The position numbers and the translations under genes were made by a program. 40,000 bases of DNA from Paulinella micropora (taxonomy: Eukaryota; Cercozoa; Imbricatea; Euglyphida; Paulinellidae): assembly GCA_019918135.1 (NCBI GenBank), contig WBZZ01002417.1:37501-77500 (forward strand), written 5' to 3'. This document shows, one piece after another, positions 18,947-30,120 of the stretch. Positions within the stretch are counted from its first letter, which is position 1. Every line of letters starts with the position of its first letter. The notes below the pieces were generated by a model that searched no databases, was not told where the DNA came from, and was given only the letters and a program-made list of their open reading frames with translations.

Positions 18947-20478
18947 ATGGCCCGCACAATGTCTGTAGGAGCTGGTAAGTTGTGGGAGCCGCCTAGTTGG
19001 AGAGACGCGCCTGCGGCGGTTAGCGACAGCTACAAGGAACTGCTGAAATTGGCTTCCCAGCACCGCGTAGAGTCGGCCGACGCCGACATAAACTGCACCA
19101 ACTTTGCTTGCGGCAAGTACAAGTTCCCCGAAGACGATGCCTTTTATTTGCGCCTGGTCGGGTTGCTCATGTGCAGCCAGCAGCCGCGCACGCTGGCGCT
19201 GGCCGAGATCAGCCACCCACGAACGCCACGCTTTTACATTGACCTAGACTTCGAGCTCAAAAACGGCGCTACGGGTTGCCCGCCCGAGCTTCTACAGTGG
19301 TCTGAGTCGTCCGAGCTGGACGGCGGTTGTCTGGTCGCGTTCGTTCATTCGTGCGTGCAGGAGCTCGTAGGGGCCGAACGAGCGCGGCGGGCGCACTTAC
19401 TGCATGCCTCGGGCCTGTGCGGGCTGAGGCGTGTTTACAAGCCATCGTTTAGGCTAGTGTACGCGGACCTGACGCTGGACAAACGCACAGCGCTGCAACT
19501 ATTGCTTGAGGTACAAAGCCGCTGCGTGCGCCAGTACCGCCGCGACAGCCTGCTCGGGAACTCCTTGTGCAAAGCCCTCGACAAGGGCGTGTACGACGAA
19601 AAGAGGCCGATGCGCCTGCTCTACTCGGACAAGGCCAAGCGAGAGAAGTGCAAGACGTGCCAGGCGCTGGCGAAGCAGGGGCCCACGCCGTGTTTTACTA
19701 GGGGGTGCCGTGTCACGTGGGCGGGCAGGCCCCTGACCCCGCTTGGGGTGCTGGAGGGACTAGTGCTGCACAAGCGACAACTGAGCTGGCCGGACTTTGT
19801 GCTCGGCTGCAGCACGCACTACGGGTTAGGGTTAGCGCGCTGGCAGAACCCGCCGGACATTGCCCCCCGGCTCAGCGAGCTAGCGTCCAGCCGGGCCTGG
19901 GCCCTGCCGGACAGCCCCGCCTCCGCGGCGCCGCCCGACGAGCACGCGCTGTGGTCTGTAGTCTACGCCGCCGCCGCCCCACGCCCCGCAGCCGTGGCGC
20001 GGGCGTGCCCGGGGCCCGCAGCTCCTCTCCTTTTGTGGGCGGCGCTGTGGCTTTGGCTTGGGGTGACTGCTGCCCCCAGCTCCGCTGCAGCCCGGAACTG
20101 GCGGCACAGGCCCGCCCGCACCTGGACGAGGCCGATGATGCGCGGCGCCTGTTGCACTGGCTAGTGCTGCCGTACCTGGGACGCGAGAACGACGGTTCTG
20201 AGCTGCTGGACTGGGGTCGGGCCAAGAAGGGCGAGCGTGGGGCGGACGGGGTGGCCAGCTGGTTCGGCGTGCCGGGGGTTCGTGCCTTGTGCGTCTGCCC
20301 CTTCAAGTCTACCGCGCAATCGCTGTACACCCACCGCAGCAACCCCGTTTCCGTTACGTTCGGCGCCTCGTTCCTCCACCTGCGCTGCCTTGACGACGAG
20401 TGTTTTGCCGGGTCCAGAAGGTTTAGGATTGCCCTCCCGGCAACGGCGCGCCAGGGGCTCCGTCCGCTCCTGACTTAG
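18947..20478 (+). CDS. Archaeo-eukaryotic (herpes UL52-like) primase, frame interrupted
   Basis: The ATG at 18947 begins a primase of the AEP superfamily, which makes primers for DNA replication. Motif I is FYIDLDFELKN (residues 96-106, with the two metal-binding aspartates D99 and D101). Motif II is at KPSFRLVY (165-172), and motif III is VYDEKRPMRLLYS (215-227). A CxxC pair follows (C235, C238). The C-terminus lies in another frame to TAG 20478 and carries the zinc ribbon expected for UL52/PrimPol-type enzymes: a Cys, then His, then RCLDDEC (CVCPFKS ... YTHRSN ... LRCLDDECF). The frame change lies between about 19955 and 20080. It could be an indel, or an intron from GTAGTC at 19958 to CCCCCAG at about 20080, which also restores the frame. 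No helicase domain is present. Confidence 0.72.
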
Positions 20479-21235
20479 CTCTCGCGCGAGCCAGCCCCCG
20501 GCGCACCACGGCCTCGGGCCCAGTATCTTTGCTGCCCAGCAGGGCCGCACGGCAACACTCGCGCTGAAGGTTTAGGCCGGTCAGAGCTTCGGCGTCGGTG
20601 AAGCCCTCGCGCTGGAACCGCACAAAGAGCTCCCACAGTCCGCCCAGCGGTTTGCCGCAGGGTACGCACACGACGGGTGCTAGCGACATGTGGTAGCGAA
20701 AAAAAAAGACCCAAAAACCAAAAAAGAAAACCCGGTGCGGGAAAAGGGCAGGAAAAAAAATGTGTTTTCTTTGTTGCTGCTTGCATTAAAAAAAAAGAAC
20801 GTCTGTACGCAGGGGAGAGAGGGAGGGGGGGGGACAGAAAGTAGGGAGGGAGCGGGGGGGCAAAAGACGCCCCCCCCGGTTCTTGTTGTGTTTCGGGGTT
20901 TGGGGAAAGGGCGGGGGGGAGACAGAGGGACGGGGGGGGGACAGGCCCCCGAGAGACGTTCTTGTTGTGTTTCGGGGTTTGGGGAAAGGGCGGGGGGGGG
21001 GGGGGGACACGGGGGGGGGGGGAGTTTGGGGTCCCGGAAACCGAAAGCCGGGGAAGGCATGTTCTCAGACAAGAACAAGCAAAAAAGCGCCCAAATCAGC
21101 AAACCAAAAAAAAAAAGGAAAAGACAGCCTCCCTCCACATTCTTTCACTCGTCCCTTCTGTCCCGTTTCCCCCGACATTTCCCCCCTTTCGTGACTGCTC
21201 GTGTGCCATTGAAAGTAAAGACGCATTGTCCGAGT
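20479..21235. promoter_or_regulatory. Intergenic region with duplicated 40-bp G-rich element
   Basis: This 757-bp spacer contains a direct repeat of about 40 bp that starts GTTCTTGTTGTGTTTCGGGG and continues into GTTTGGGGAAAGGGCGGGG. The copies start at 20879 and 20958, spaced 79 bp. Other G runs lie at about 20828-20834, 20932-20940, 20992-21006 and 21011-21022. A minus-strand frame (about 20423-20689) has primase-like codon use and may be a shadow or a small gene; I do not call it. The promoter of the 294-residue gene should lie here. Confidence 0.5.
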
Positions 21236-22120
21236 ATGAGCGACAATTTCGGGGCCGACGCGATGGAGACTACTTGGGCGCCGCAAGCAGCGGTGTTTTG
21301 CGAGGGAAAGCCCTGCGCCGACGACGAGGAGAGAATCTATGCAGGCGATATTATGTACACGTGCGGGAAATTCCGCAGCGAGGACCCCGACGACATGCTG
21401 CGCGTCTATAAATGGAACAGCCCCGCCATGGCTGCTATGCGCCCCGGAAACTGCAAGGTTCTGCTAGGCATTACGGACGAGACTCATTCACCCGGGGATG
21501 TGCCTAACAAGCTTATCCGTGTACAGACCGGCGGGCTGGCCATGCTGCCCCTAGCGGCTAGTACCCCATTGGAGAAGTTTGCTTACGGCAGTTTTGTGCT
21601 GGTGTCGGAAAAACAAGAGCAGCCACGGGCCCCCAAACGCCGCAGGCCGCTTGGCCCCAGCCGTCCGGAACTGCTGCCCTGGAGACAGGAAAAGCGGGCT
21701 TTTCCCCGGGCAGAAGACCAAAAAATAACCACGTTAATTCAAAACCTCGAGAAAATTCAGGCGCCGGAGGTCCGCGTGCCGCCCGGGGGCGAATTCTACC
21801 GCCAGCACGGGAATGATTTCGAAAAATACGTAGTAGAGCACTTGGGCGGCCGCTCCCGTTTGCTGTTCTACGCGCAGGCCTGGGCTTTGCAGATCACCAG
21901 GAAATGGAAGAGCCGGAATCTTACGGCTGGTGACATCGCCCCGATTATGGAGAGGCTCGTGGCCTGGCTTTTCGACGTGTCCAGAAGTTGTCTGCACGAA
22001 CCTGTCAAGGGCTATGTGTGTTTGGGGCGCGTGCGGGGGCATGTGGAGGACAAACATTCCCTCGTGATCGAACTGACACGCTCTACTTGGAGCAAGAACC
22101 CGGCCCGGTTGTTCTATTGA
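21236..22120 (+). CDS. Unknown protein, 294 aa, probably viral
   Basis: This intact frame starts at ATG 21236 (MSDNFGADAMETTW) and ends in TGA. The frame is open far upstream, but that part is homopolymer-derived, so this ATG is the likely start. Residues 30-125 look like a beta-rich domain (IYAGDIMYTCGKFRSEDPDD, KLIRVQTGGLAMLPLA). Residues 128-160 are a basic, proline-rich linker with a possible nuclear localisation signal (PKRRRP), and 165-290 form a helical domain. I do not recognise the family. It converges on the RING/IBR-like gene, with candidate polyadenylation signals between. Nuclear localisation would fit a virus with a nuclear stage, but that is speculative. Confidence 0.72.
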   Translation: MSDNFGADAMETTWAPQAAVFCEGKPCADDEERIYAGDIMYTCGKFRSEDPDDMLRVYKWNSPAMAAMRPGNCKVLLGITDETHSPGDVPNKLIRVQTGGLAMLPLAASTPLEKFAYGSFVLVSEKQEQPRAPKRRRPLGPSRPELLPWRQEKRAFPRAEDQKITTLIQNLEKIQAPEVRVPPGGEFYRQHGNDFEKYVVEHLGGRSRLLFYAQAWALQITRKWKSRNLTAGDIAPIMERLVAWLFDVSRSCLHEPVKGYVCLGRVRGHVEDKHSLVIELTRSTWSKNPARLFY

Positions 22121-22153
22121 ACCAAAAATTAAAGAGAAAAAAAAAGCCTAGAT

Positions 22154-22170
22154 TTTATTTTGTGAATAAA
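22154..22170. terminator. Candidate polyadenylation signals between convergent genes
   Basis: AATAAA on the plus strand (22165-22170) lies about 45 bp after the stop of the 294-residue gene. Its minus-strand counterpart (TTTATT at 22154-22159) lies about 60 bp after the stop of the RING/IBR-like gene. This fits eukaryotic-type 3'-end formation for both transcripts. Confidence 0.5.
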
Positions 22171-22215
22171 CTGTTTTTTTTTTCTTGCTTTTGCTGGGTT
22201 TTTTTGGGAGGTGCC

Positions 22216-23754
22216 TCAAAAGAAGATGCAGGGCGCGGGGTGCGAGCAGATAGTGCACAGGGCGCGCACGGACGGGTTGGAATGCCCCTGGCTGGTGCCG
22301 TCCTTGATGCACGTGCGGGACGGACAGAGCCAGTTAGGTTCCACGGGATTGAAGTCCACAAAGGCCTTGTCCAGGGCCACGAGGCGCTCCGCCACCCGCA
22401 CCTTGAGTTCGTTGTGCACGTCGCGGAGTTCTTGGGCTGCGATGAGGTAGGCACGGGCGCGGCAGTGCGCTGCGAAAAGCTCACGGTCCTCGGCGGTAGT
22501 CAAGTACACGCGGCCCTCGCCGGCTTCCGAGAGGGAAAGCGAGTTCAGGCGACAACGCCGGCCGTAGAAGTGGTCGTGGTGTATATCGGGATAGACGTCC
22601 TCGCCCTGGTGCAGCTCCTTGTGCTCCTGCCTTTCGATCTCGGTGGGCACGTAGCCGCAAAGAGCGCAGAACTGGCCCGTGCACACCTCGCACTTGACTA
22701 CCAAGCAGTTGGTGTCGCTGACGTACCGTTCCTCGCCGTCCACGACTTCTCCGGTCTTCTTCAGGTAGTTGTTGATGTAGCTGGCGTTGCACGCCATGCC
22801 TCCGCTGGTGCAAGGGCAGCGGAAGGTGTTGGCGCGATCAAGGATCTTGGCCGCCAGGGCGGGCGCCCTGGCCTGCTCTTCCCGCAGCAAAGCCTCGCGC
22901 CTGTCAACAAAGGCCAGCGCCAGGGCCCGGAAAGACAGACAGTTCGCTTCTGGCCGTGGTTCGTACGCTTGTAGCACCGCACGGTCGTTGGGGGAGCACG
23001 GGGTCGCACAGCTTACGCACGCCGGCAGGCCCTGGCTCCTGTTGAAGAGGTGCGCGGGGCCCTCCCTTTCCCATATGCCGATCTTCTGGCGCAGGCAGCC
23101 TACACAGGCCGGGACCTTGGGTGCGCAGGCTTCAACCAAGCACGAGTAGCCAGGCGCGTTTTCATCGCAGCAAATCGCGCAGGTCACGGTCAGGTGGGCG
23201 GGCAGCACGGGGCGGCTCGGGGGTTCGTCCGCTGGGGACGGCGCGCTGGTCAGTTGAGAAAGCTTCAGGCGGCTGGCTTCGGGCACGAGCACATCCAGCA
23301 AGGACGGCGCACTCCGTACCTCGTGCAGCTCGTCCTCCAGTTGCTTGACAGTCCTCGCCTTTTCCTTGAGCTTGGCTTGTGCTTTGGCCAGGTTTTTTTC
23401 GGCCCGGGAGGTGCTCTTGTTGAGGTTAGACAGCAGGCCCTTGGTCTTGCTTTGCTTCTCCGCTAGGTCGCGCTGGCTATTCTGGCGCTGCTCGAGCTTG
23501 CTCTGCAAGGCGTTTATCCGGTCCTCCAACTGGATCTGTTCAACTTCGTAGAGCTCGAGTTGGCTAGCTAGCTCCGCCTTGGCCTTGTTCTTGGCATCGA
23601 ACGTCTCCTGAGCTCGTTCTGCAGTCAGAGTCTGACTTTCTGCTTCGGACTTGGCCTTTTGTAATTTGAGCTTTAGCTGCTCTATTATCAGGCCGCGATA
23701 ATGTTTGGATTTGGTGTCGTCTACCTTTTGTTTCTTGGGGGCTGGCTCTTGCAT
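22216..23754 (-). CDS. Coiled-coil RING/IBR-like zinc protein (candidate E3 ubiquitin ligase)
   Basis: This intact frame of 512 residues runs from ATG 23754 (MQEPAPKKQKVDD) to TGA. An earlier in-frame ATG at 23931 would add an AT-rich, hydrophobic leader, but composition favours 23754. Residues 20-148 form a long coiled coil. A Cys-rich block follows: TCAICCDENA (191-200), C210, C217, C220, C246, C249 and C253 (RING-like). An IBR-like unit comes next (RCPC at 312-315, C322, then KCEVCTGQFCALCGY at 354-368, with HKELH and HHDHFYGRRC downstream). The C-terminus has W475-x-C-x4-C and CTIC (500-503), a RanBP2-type knuckle. The layout resembles RBR E3 ligases. With the F-box genes at the other end of the island it suggests control of host ubiquitination. 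Catalytic activity is not shown. Confidence 0.68.
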   Translation of the reverse strand: MQEPAPKKQKVDDTKSKHYRGLIIEQLKLKLQKAKSEAESQTLTAERAQETFDAKNKAKAELASQLELYEVEQIQLEDRINALQSKLEQRQNSQRDLAEKQSKTKGLLSNLNKSTSRAEKNLAKAQAKLKEKARTVKQLEDELHEVRSAPSLLDVLVPEASRLKLSQLTSAPSPADEPPSRPVLPAHLTVTCAICCDENAPGYSCLVEACAPKVPACVGCLRQKIGIWEREGPAHLFNRSQGLPACVSCATPCSPNDRAVLQAYEPRPEANCLSFRALALAFVDRREALLREEQARAPALAAKILDRANTFRCPCTSGGMACNASYINNYLKKTGEVVDGEERYVSDTNCLVVKCEVCTGQFCALCGYVPTEIERQEHKELHQGEDVYPDIHHDHFYGRRCRLNSLSLSEAGEGRVYLTTAEDRELFAAHCRARAYLIAAQELRDVHNELKVRVAERLVALDKAFVDFNPVEPNWLCPSRTCIKDGTSQGHSNPSVRALCTICSHPAPCIFF

Positions 23755-24200
23755 GCCAACTAGAGCTAGGAAGAGGCACAAACAAAAAGTGAGCAAGAAG
23801 GGTCCAGCGTACTTTGGAGGCGGGTAGAGGGGGGTTTGACTTGTAAGTGCAAAAATGCGCGTGTACACAAATCGAGAGATGAAATCGAGACGAATTCTGA
23901 GCCAACAATCTAAAAGCGTTGACAGTGTCAAATGGGATGTCTCAAGCGTTCACAGGCGTTCACATAAAATGGCAAATAAAAGGAAAACTGCAAACAGAAA
24001 TGGCATTAATAAAAATGCAGGAGAACATAGCAGCCATAGCGAAATTAATAATAAAGTAACCGTCGGCCAAAAAGAAAGCGGAAAATGAAACATAGTTTCG
24101 GCATAACCGACGCTCAGCCGCCAGCTTTGAAAGTTTCTTAATAAAGTTTAACAGTGATAAACACGGGCTGTGTTTATCCACATAAGTGCAAAAATGCGCG
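23755..24200. other. Composition breakpoint with 21-bp direct repeat
   Basis: GC content falls sharply upstream of the RING/IBR-like gene and the codon bias of the island ends. The 21-bp sequence TAAGTGCAAAAATGCGCGTG(T) occurs at 23844-23864 and again at 24183-24203, bracketing about 320 bp of AT-rich sequence. A 77-codon plus-strand frame inside has no coding character. This could be the junction between viral island and host, or simply a local duplication. Confidence 0.5.
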
Positions 24201-24203
24201 TGT

Positions 24204-25190
24204 TGGGTGAGCAAATGTACACACGTAGAAGCACACATACTCGCACAGCACACACACTCGCACATCACATACATCATTGTGTGCAGACGTACATTCAGGA
24301 TGTATAAACACACACACAACACACAATCTGTAACACACACACACACACCACTGTACACACACACCTACACACACACCTACACACACAACTTACACACACA
24401 ACACTAACACACACACCTACACACACACCTACACACACACACACACATACACACACACCTACACACACACACCTACACACACACACCTACACACACACAC
24501 CTATACACACACACACATACACACACGCACACCTACACACATACATACACACATACACACACACATACACACACACGCACGGTCAATTCCGTACGCACAC
24601 ACACACACACACACAATCAATTCGAGTAAACATACACGCAAGCAGGCGTAGATTTCAAATCGTATGTGTATAAGAACGCAAGAGTGAATAAAAAAAGGAG
24701 AAAAGCGAAATGGTGGGGAAGCGAGGGGGAGGGGCCCACGATTATCGAGCACACATTTTGCGGTGGGAAAAACCGAAACAACATTGTGCTTCGAAAAAAC
24801 CTATTGAGAGTTGCAACATTGTGGGCACGTAGCGCAAGCAGGCCCTCTCCCCCAAACATCAAATCTGCATGGTTGCACACAAACACTACGCACATGTTGC
24901 ACACAACACACACATACACACACACATACACACACTCTCAAGCTCTGGCCTACGTAATCGACCATTTGCGTAAAAACCGTCTTAAAACTGCAACAACAAT
25001 TTCACACACAAAACAAAAAGAACCCTTTTTCTAAAACCACTCACAACCAACCAAAATCTTACACACACGTTTACACATTCACACGCATATTCACACACAT
25101 TTACACACAAATTCACAAATCACACGCATATTCACACACATTCACACACAAATTCACAAATTCACACACACAAACCTTACTCGGCGGAAT
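24204..25190. repeat. (CA)n-rich microsatellite region
   Basis: Long runs of ACACAC interspersed with ACCTACAC and ACATACAC units extend from about 24205 to 24620. They reappear around 24890-24940 and 25060-25180, the latter as ATTCACACACA units. About 24640-24890 is AT-rich unique sequence without a gene. This kind of simple repeat is typical of nuclear chromosomes. Confidence 0.85.
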
Positions 25191-25275
25191 GGACTTTTTT
25201 GCGTATAACCTTTGCACAGCAACAAGCTGATGCTTGTTTTGTTTTGTTCTGCCCTTCCGTGATTTTTTCTTAGCC

Positions 25276-28200
25276 ATGTCTACCTCCGTGAGCTCCAAGA
25301 CCGCCAAGCGCACGAAGCGACCCCAGGCCAGACCAGCACCGAAGAAGCACTGTGCCTCTGCGCCCACGGAAGCTCTCGGCTGGGCGGAACTTATGGACAA
25401 ATGCCTCAAAGAAGAGCAGCCCCGCCGGCGTATCGACTCCAATCAGTGCCGAAAATCCTTGAAAGATTGCCCCAGCAAGCTGTGTGTCCTCCTGGTTTTG
25501 TGACTTGTGGTGACGGAGTCACTTGCGCTCGCAGAACTGGGCCCGGTCCGACCTGACGGTGGTGTGCCCGGGCGGCTTGGTGCATTGTTGGGACTGCCAC
25601 TGCCGCTTCATGCCCGAAGACTGCCCCACGCCGGTCACCTGCAGCGACCCCGCGCACGTGGTCTGCTCAGATGGAAGCTGCGCGCCTTCCCGCAGTGAAT
25701 GTCCCGATTTCTACAACTGCTACGTGGCAGGGACGCTCACGCTGGGCTTTACCTGTCCCGACGGATCGTGCAGGGCCTCACGTGCTGGCTGCCCAAGCAA
25801 GGTGACCTGTCCAGTCGGCCAGCTGCTGTGCGAGTCCGGCGCGTGCGTGGAAAACAAGGTGAATTGCACAGTTCCTATCATATGTCCTTACAACCAGACC
25901 CGTTGCCCCGACGGCTCCTGCCAGCACAACTTGCTCTTCTGTCCCGCAGAGATTACCTGCAACTCCCAAGTGCCGGTCAAGTGTCCTGATGGGTCTTGCG
26001 CAAGCTCTGTGACCAACTGTGGAAAACCGCCAGCCTGCCCCGCCAACGCATTCCGTTGCAGCGACGGTTACTGTGTCTTGGATACGAAAAACTGTCCTAC
26101 GCCCGCATCCTGCCCCGTGGACACGCCGGTTCTGTGTCAGGACGGCCGATGCGTGAATGATCCATCCTTGTGCAGCGTGCAGCTACCGTGTCCCCCGGAC
26201 GCGTCCACGCGTTGTCCGGACAACGCTTGTCGCACAAACATCATCTTCTGCCCAACGCACATTGTCTGCCCTGCTGATAAGCCAGTGAAGTGTCCAGACG
26301 GCCAATTCGCCGTGGCGTTGGAGGTGTGCGGCGAGCCGGCCTCTTGCACGGCGCCCTTGTCTTACAAGTGCCCCGGAGGAGAATGCGCCATAGCTCGTGA
26401 CTTATGCCCCACACACGTGACCTGCCCCTATGACACAGCCCCAGTGCGCTGTTTGGACGGAACGTGCCGCACCTCTCTGTCTGCTTGTCCACAACTCATC
26501 TCTGAACCATGTAAAACTGGCTACATCAGCTGCCCGTTGGCGGGGGCGGGGGTACCGGTCTGTGCCACCACGCTTGCAAACCGCCCGACGAACATGGTCT
26601 GTCCATCAAGTCGCCAGGTGCGCTGCATGGACTCGTCTTGCGAGGCCACCATCTCAGATTGCCCGCCAATCCCCACGTACCCCACCGAGTCGCTCGTACC
26701 TTGCGCCGATGGCACCTGGGCCTCGAACCCCACCAGTTGTTCGCAAGGCGTGACTTGTGACCCCACCGCGCCCTATAAGTGTTGGGATGGCAGCTGCCGC
26801 ATCTCCACTAAAGACTGCCCGGTCCCCACTGGTTGCAACAACATCGGCGAGTACCAATGCAGTAATGGAGCGTGCACTGAGCTGCCTTGGAGTGCCGAGT
26901 GCCGATCCACGACTGTACCTTGCGGTGACCCCCAGCAGGTCTTGTGTGAAAACGGCATGTGCGTCTCCGCTGCAGAGATCGGTGGAACTGTTACTTGTCC
27001 CACGAAGTATCCAACAAACTGTCTGGACGGTTTATGTGAACCCACAGCATATTGTCCCGAAGGACAAAACTCCTTCTGTCGCGATGGTTCTTGCCGCGTC
27101 AGCCCTGACGATTGCCCCGATACACTTTGCAAAGCGCCGCTTCCGTTCCTTTGCCAAGACGGCGCGTGTGTGGACTCGCTAGCCAAATGCAAGGGACCGA
27201 ATGGCTGCCCGGCTGGATACAGCAGATGTATCAGCGGCGAATGTAAAGCAAGTCTTCAGGAGTGCTTTGAAGAACTCATTTGCCCTCCGACAGTTCAAGC
27301 AAACCCTCCGACCGGAGCGACAGGTGAATGCGACCCGTCCTTGCTGCCACTTTATCCCGGCTGGTCCGTGCAGCAACCTTCCAACTGGGGATGTAGCTAC
27401 CTGTTGGATTTTACTGTGCCTTGCGACGATGATGACTCTTGTGCCTTGAGCGCTGACAGCTGCCCAGGTCCCAACGGCTGCGTCAACTATGATAACATTG
27501 ACTACAAGCGATGTAATGACGGCACCTGTGTACCCGACTGGAACGACTGCATTCGAGGCGATTCTACGGCTAACGCCTGCCCGGCGCAAACGCCGTACCG
27601 CTGCTCCAATGGCTTCTGCTCCACCTCCAGCACCTTCTGCCCTGTGGTGACGTACAACGCCGGTTGCACCAGCGAGGCGCCCATTCAATGTGCCGACGGG
27701 TCTTGCGCCATCATGGACATGCCCTCTCGTCAAGGAATGTGGCAGGGACGAAATGCGATGTGGCGATGGCACCTGCCGTGCGATTGTCGGCGACAGTGCG
27801 ACCGGCACCATCTGCCCGTCGTACGATTCCTGCCCTGGCGAAACGAAGCGATGTCGCAACGGCCTGTGTTCTCCCGTCGTCGGCGGCGTGAAGATTGCCT
27901 GTGACTTCTCAGGCAACGGTTGCCCGGCATCTCTGCCGTTGAAGTGCAACTCAGGCGTGTGTGTGGCCCAGCAGGATCAATGCCCAACGATTCCCGCACC
28001 CAACGGCTGTGCCACGGCCAACAACCCTTACCCTCTAGAAGGCGGGCCGGTCAAGTGCCCGGACGGCTCCTGCGCGTGGAAGACCTCCCTGTGCAAGTTG
28101 GGCAACGGCTGCTACAGCGGTGAGGTGAAATGCCCTGTTGGCGGATCTTGTGTTCCCGCCGCCAACTATACCAGTAATTCTTGCCCAAGTACAGCCGCTC

Positions 28201-30120
28201 CCGGATCAGTGACATGTCCTGATGGAACTGAACGTGCAAGCTACAGTATGTGCGTCTCGGCTGGAAATGGTTGCCCGCTCAATCAGCCTTTCCGCTGTGC
28301 AGATGGCTCCTGCGCCAAGTTCGCTGCAGGGACTCAGGTCGAAAAAGAAAGCGCCGACCTGGCCTGCCAGCCCGTCGTGGTTTGCAGTGCGGGCAGAGTG
28401 CTCTGTCTGGATGGCAGCTGCCAACCCAATGCAGCCTCGTGCCCATCCTTGCCTCAGTGTCCTGCTGGCACAGCCTTCTGCTCGCTCAACTACACTTGTC
28501 TCGAGCCAGCAATCTGCAACAAGGAGTCCGTGGTACCCAAGTGTCCTCAGTCGCAGCCTATGCTTTGTTCATCTGGTGAGTGCCGAACAGCGGACAACGA
28601 GTGTACGGGCGGAACGTTTGGTGGCGGCCAAACAGCGGCAGTGTGCGGAACCACCACCGTTTGCTTCGATGGTAATTGCTACGAGTCGCCACAAGAATGC
28701 TTGACCGTATTAGGTAACTTGAACGGAATCACGTACAATCCACATGCTCCTCTTGAGGGCCAGTTCTGTAACGAAATTCCAGGGGTCAACAAAGTCTGTG
28801 CGGACGGTCGCTGTGTGTCGGATGAGTCGTATTGCAACATCATTCCAGCCTGCCCGCCCGGCTTCGTGCGTTGTTGGGATGGCAGCTGCGAACCAGAGGG
28901 CAGGTGTACAACTCCCGTACCCTGCCCTGCTTCTTCCATTCGCTGTGAAGACGGGTTCTGTCGCCTCAAGTGCCAGCAGTACGATGGCTGCGGTATCAAC
29001 GCCTTGGAAAACGTTCCTGCCATGCCGTACCACTGCCCTAACCGAGACTGTGCCCAACACTCTTCACATTGCGCAGCGATTCCACCGACCTCGTCTCGGC
29101 GTGTCATGGCCCAGACAACTGAGCAGCCCCACGCGTGCGTCTCGAAATGCTTCGCTTCCGTCAAAGCCAACATCATGGACATCACCATCAGTAGCTCCAC
29201 CACCACAGCGTCCACTTTCACCGTTGCTAGAGGATCTGTGGTGATGGACCTAGAAATTCCTTCCGGTGCCGTGGTGTTCACGTCCTCTGATTTCAGATAT
29301 CCTCAACACCATCTTGCAAATCCGACCTGTGGGTGAGTCAAAAATGAGAAGTGCTATCAATCCGATCCATGTCTCTCGCCGAGGGGATACTTACTTCAAG
29401 TATCCGGATGTCTTGTCTTTCGCGCAGACCGTGCTGTCGCCTGCCTTCCAATGCTATGTCAGTTCGGATGTGATCCAGCCGTTCAAGACCAACTTCACTG
29501 TGACGTCTTCGATCGACTCGACCCGTTATGTATCAACACCTGGCCAGGCCTTCCAAGCCAAAGATCTAGCCTGGATCCAGGATGTTTGCTTCGCCAAGTT
29601 GGTTCAGCGAAAGGGATATTCCTTCTGGTCTTGCCTGTGGGGGCAGACCGAGTTGCGTCGTCTGTTTTGCCCGGCAGGGTATGAGAACTGCAAGGTGGGC
29701 ACCTACACGTCGGGTTTGGTCTGGGATCCTCAGGCAGACGACCAAGGAACGCCTACCGCGGCTCCCCCGGCGCCTGGCCAGACCTGGAAAGGAGCGTCCA
29801 GCTTCAACAGGTGCATCCAGGACGAAGGCGTGGAGGTGGGTGTGGCCTCACGCGGTGTAAGCTACGCTTTTATCGCCAACCCGCTGCAGCCGTACAAGGC
29901 TCCCCAACCGCCACCAAAGGAACCGCCTGCCATCGCCTTGTACATCCTGTTCGGAGCGTTGGGCTTGCTGCTGGTGCTGTGCTGCGGCTTCTACGTCATG
30001 TTCCGCTTGTCGCGCTACCGCAAGAAGTACAAAAAGGAGAAGGCCGAGGTGAGATCGCTTCTGTTCCTCTTGATTGATCACTCTTGCTCGAAATCTATTA
30101 TTAGCAAATATTTATTCACG

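Noticed and set aside
19823..19838. GGGTTAGGGTTAG telomere-like sequence
   Set aside because: It lies inside the primase coding frame, is only two units long and encodes a sensible Gly-Leu-Gly-Leu-Ala segment.
22755..23931. Signal-anchor N-terminal extension of the RING/IBR-like protein
   Set aside because: The upstream ATG adds a hydrophobic leader, but that part is AT-rich and lies beyond the composition break, so the internal ATG at 23754 is preferred.
24186..24752. Cys/Val or Thr/His repeat proteins
   Set aside because: They are translations of the (CA)n microsatellite in different phases.
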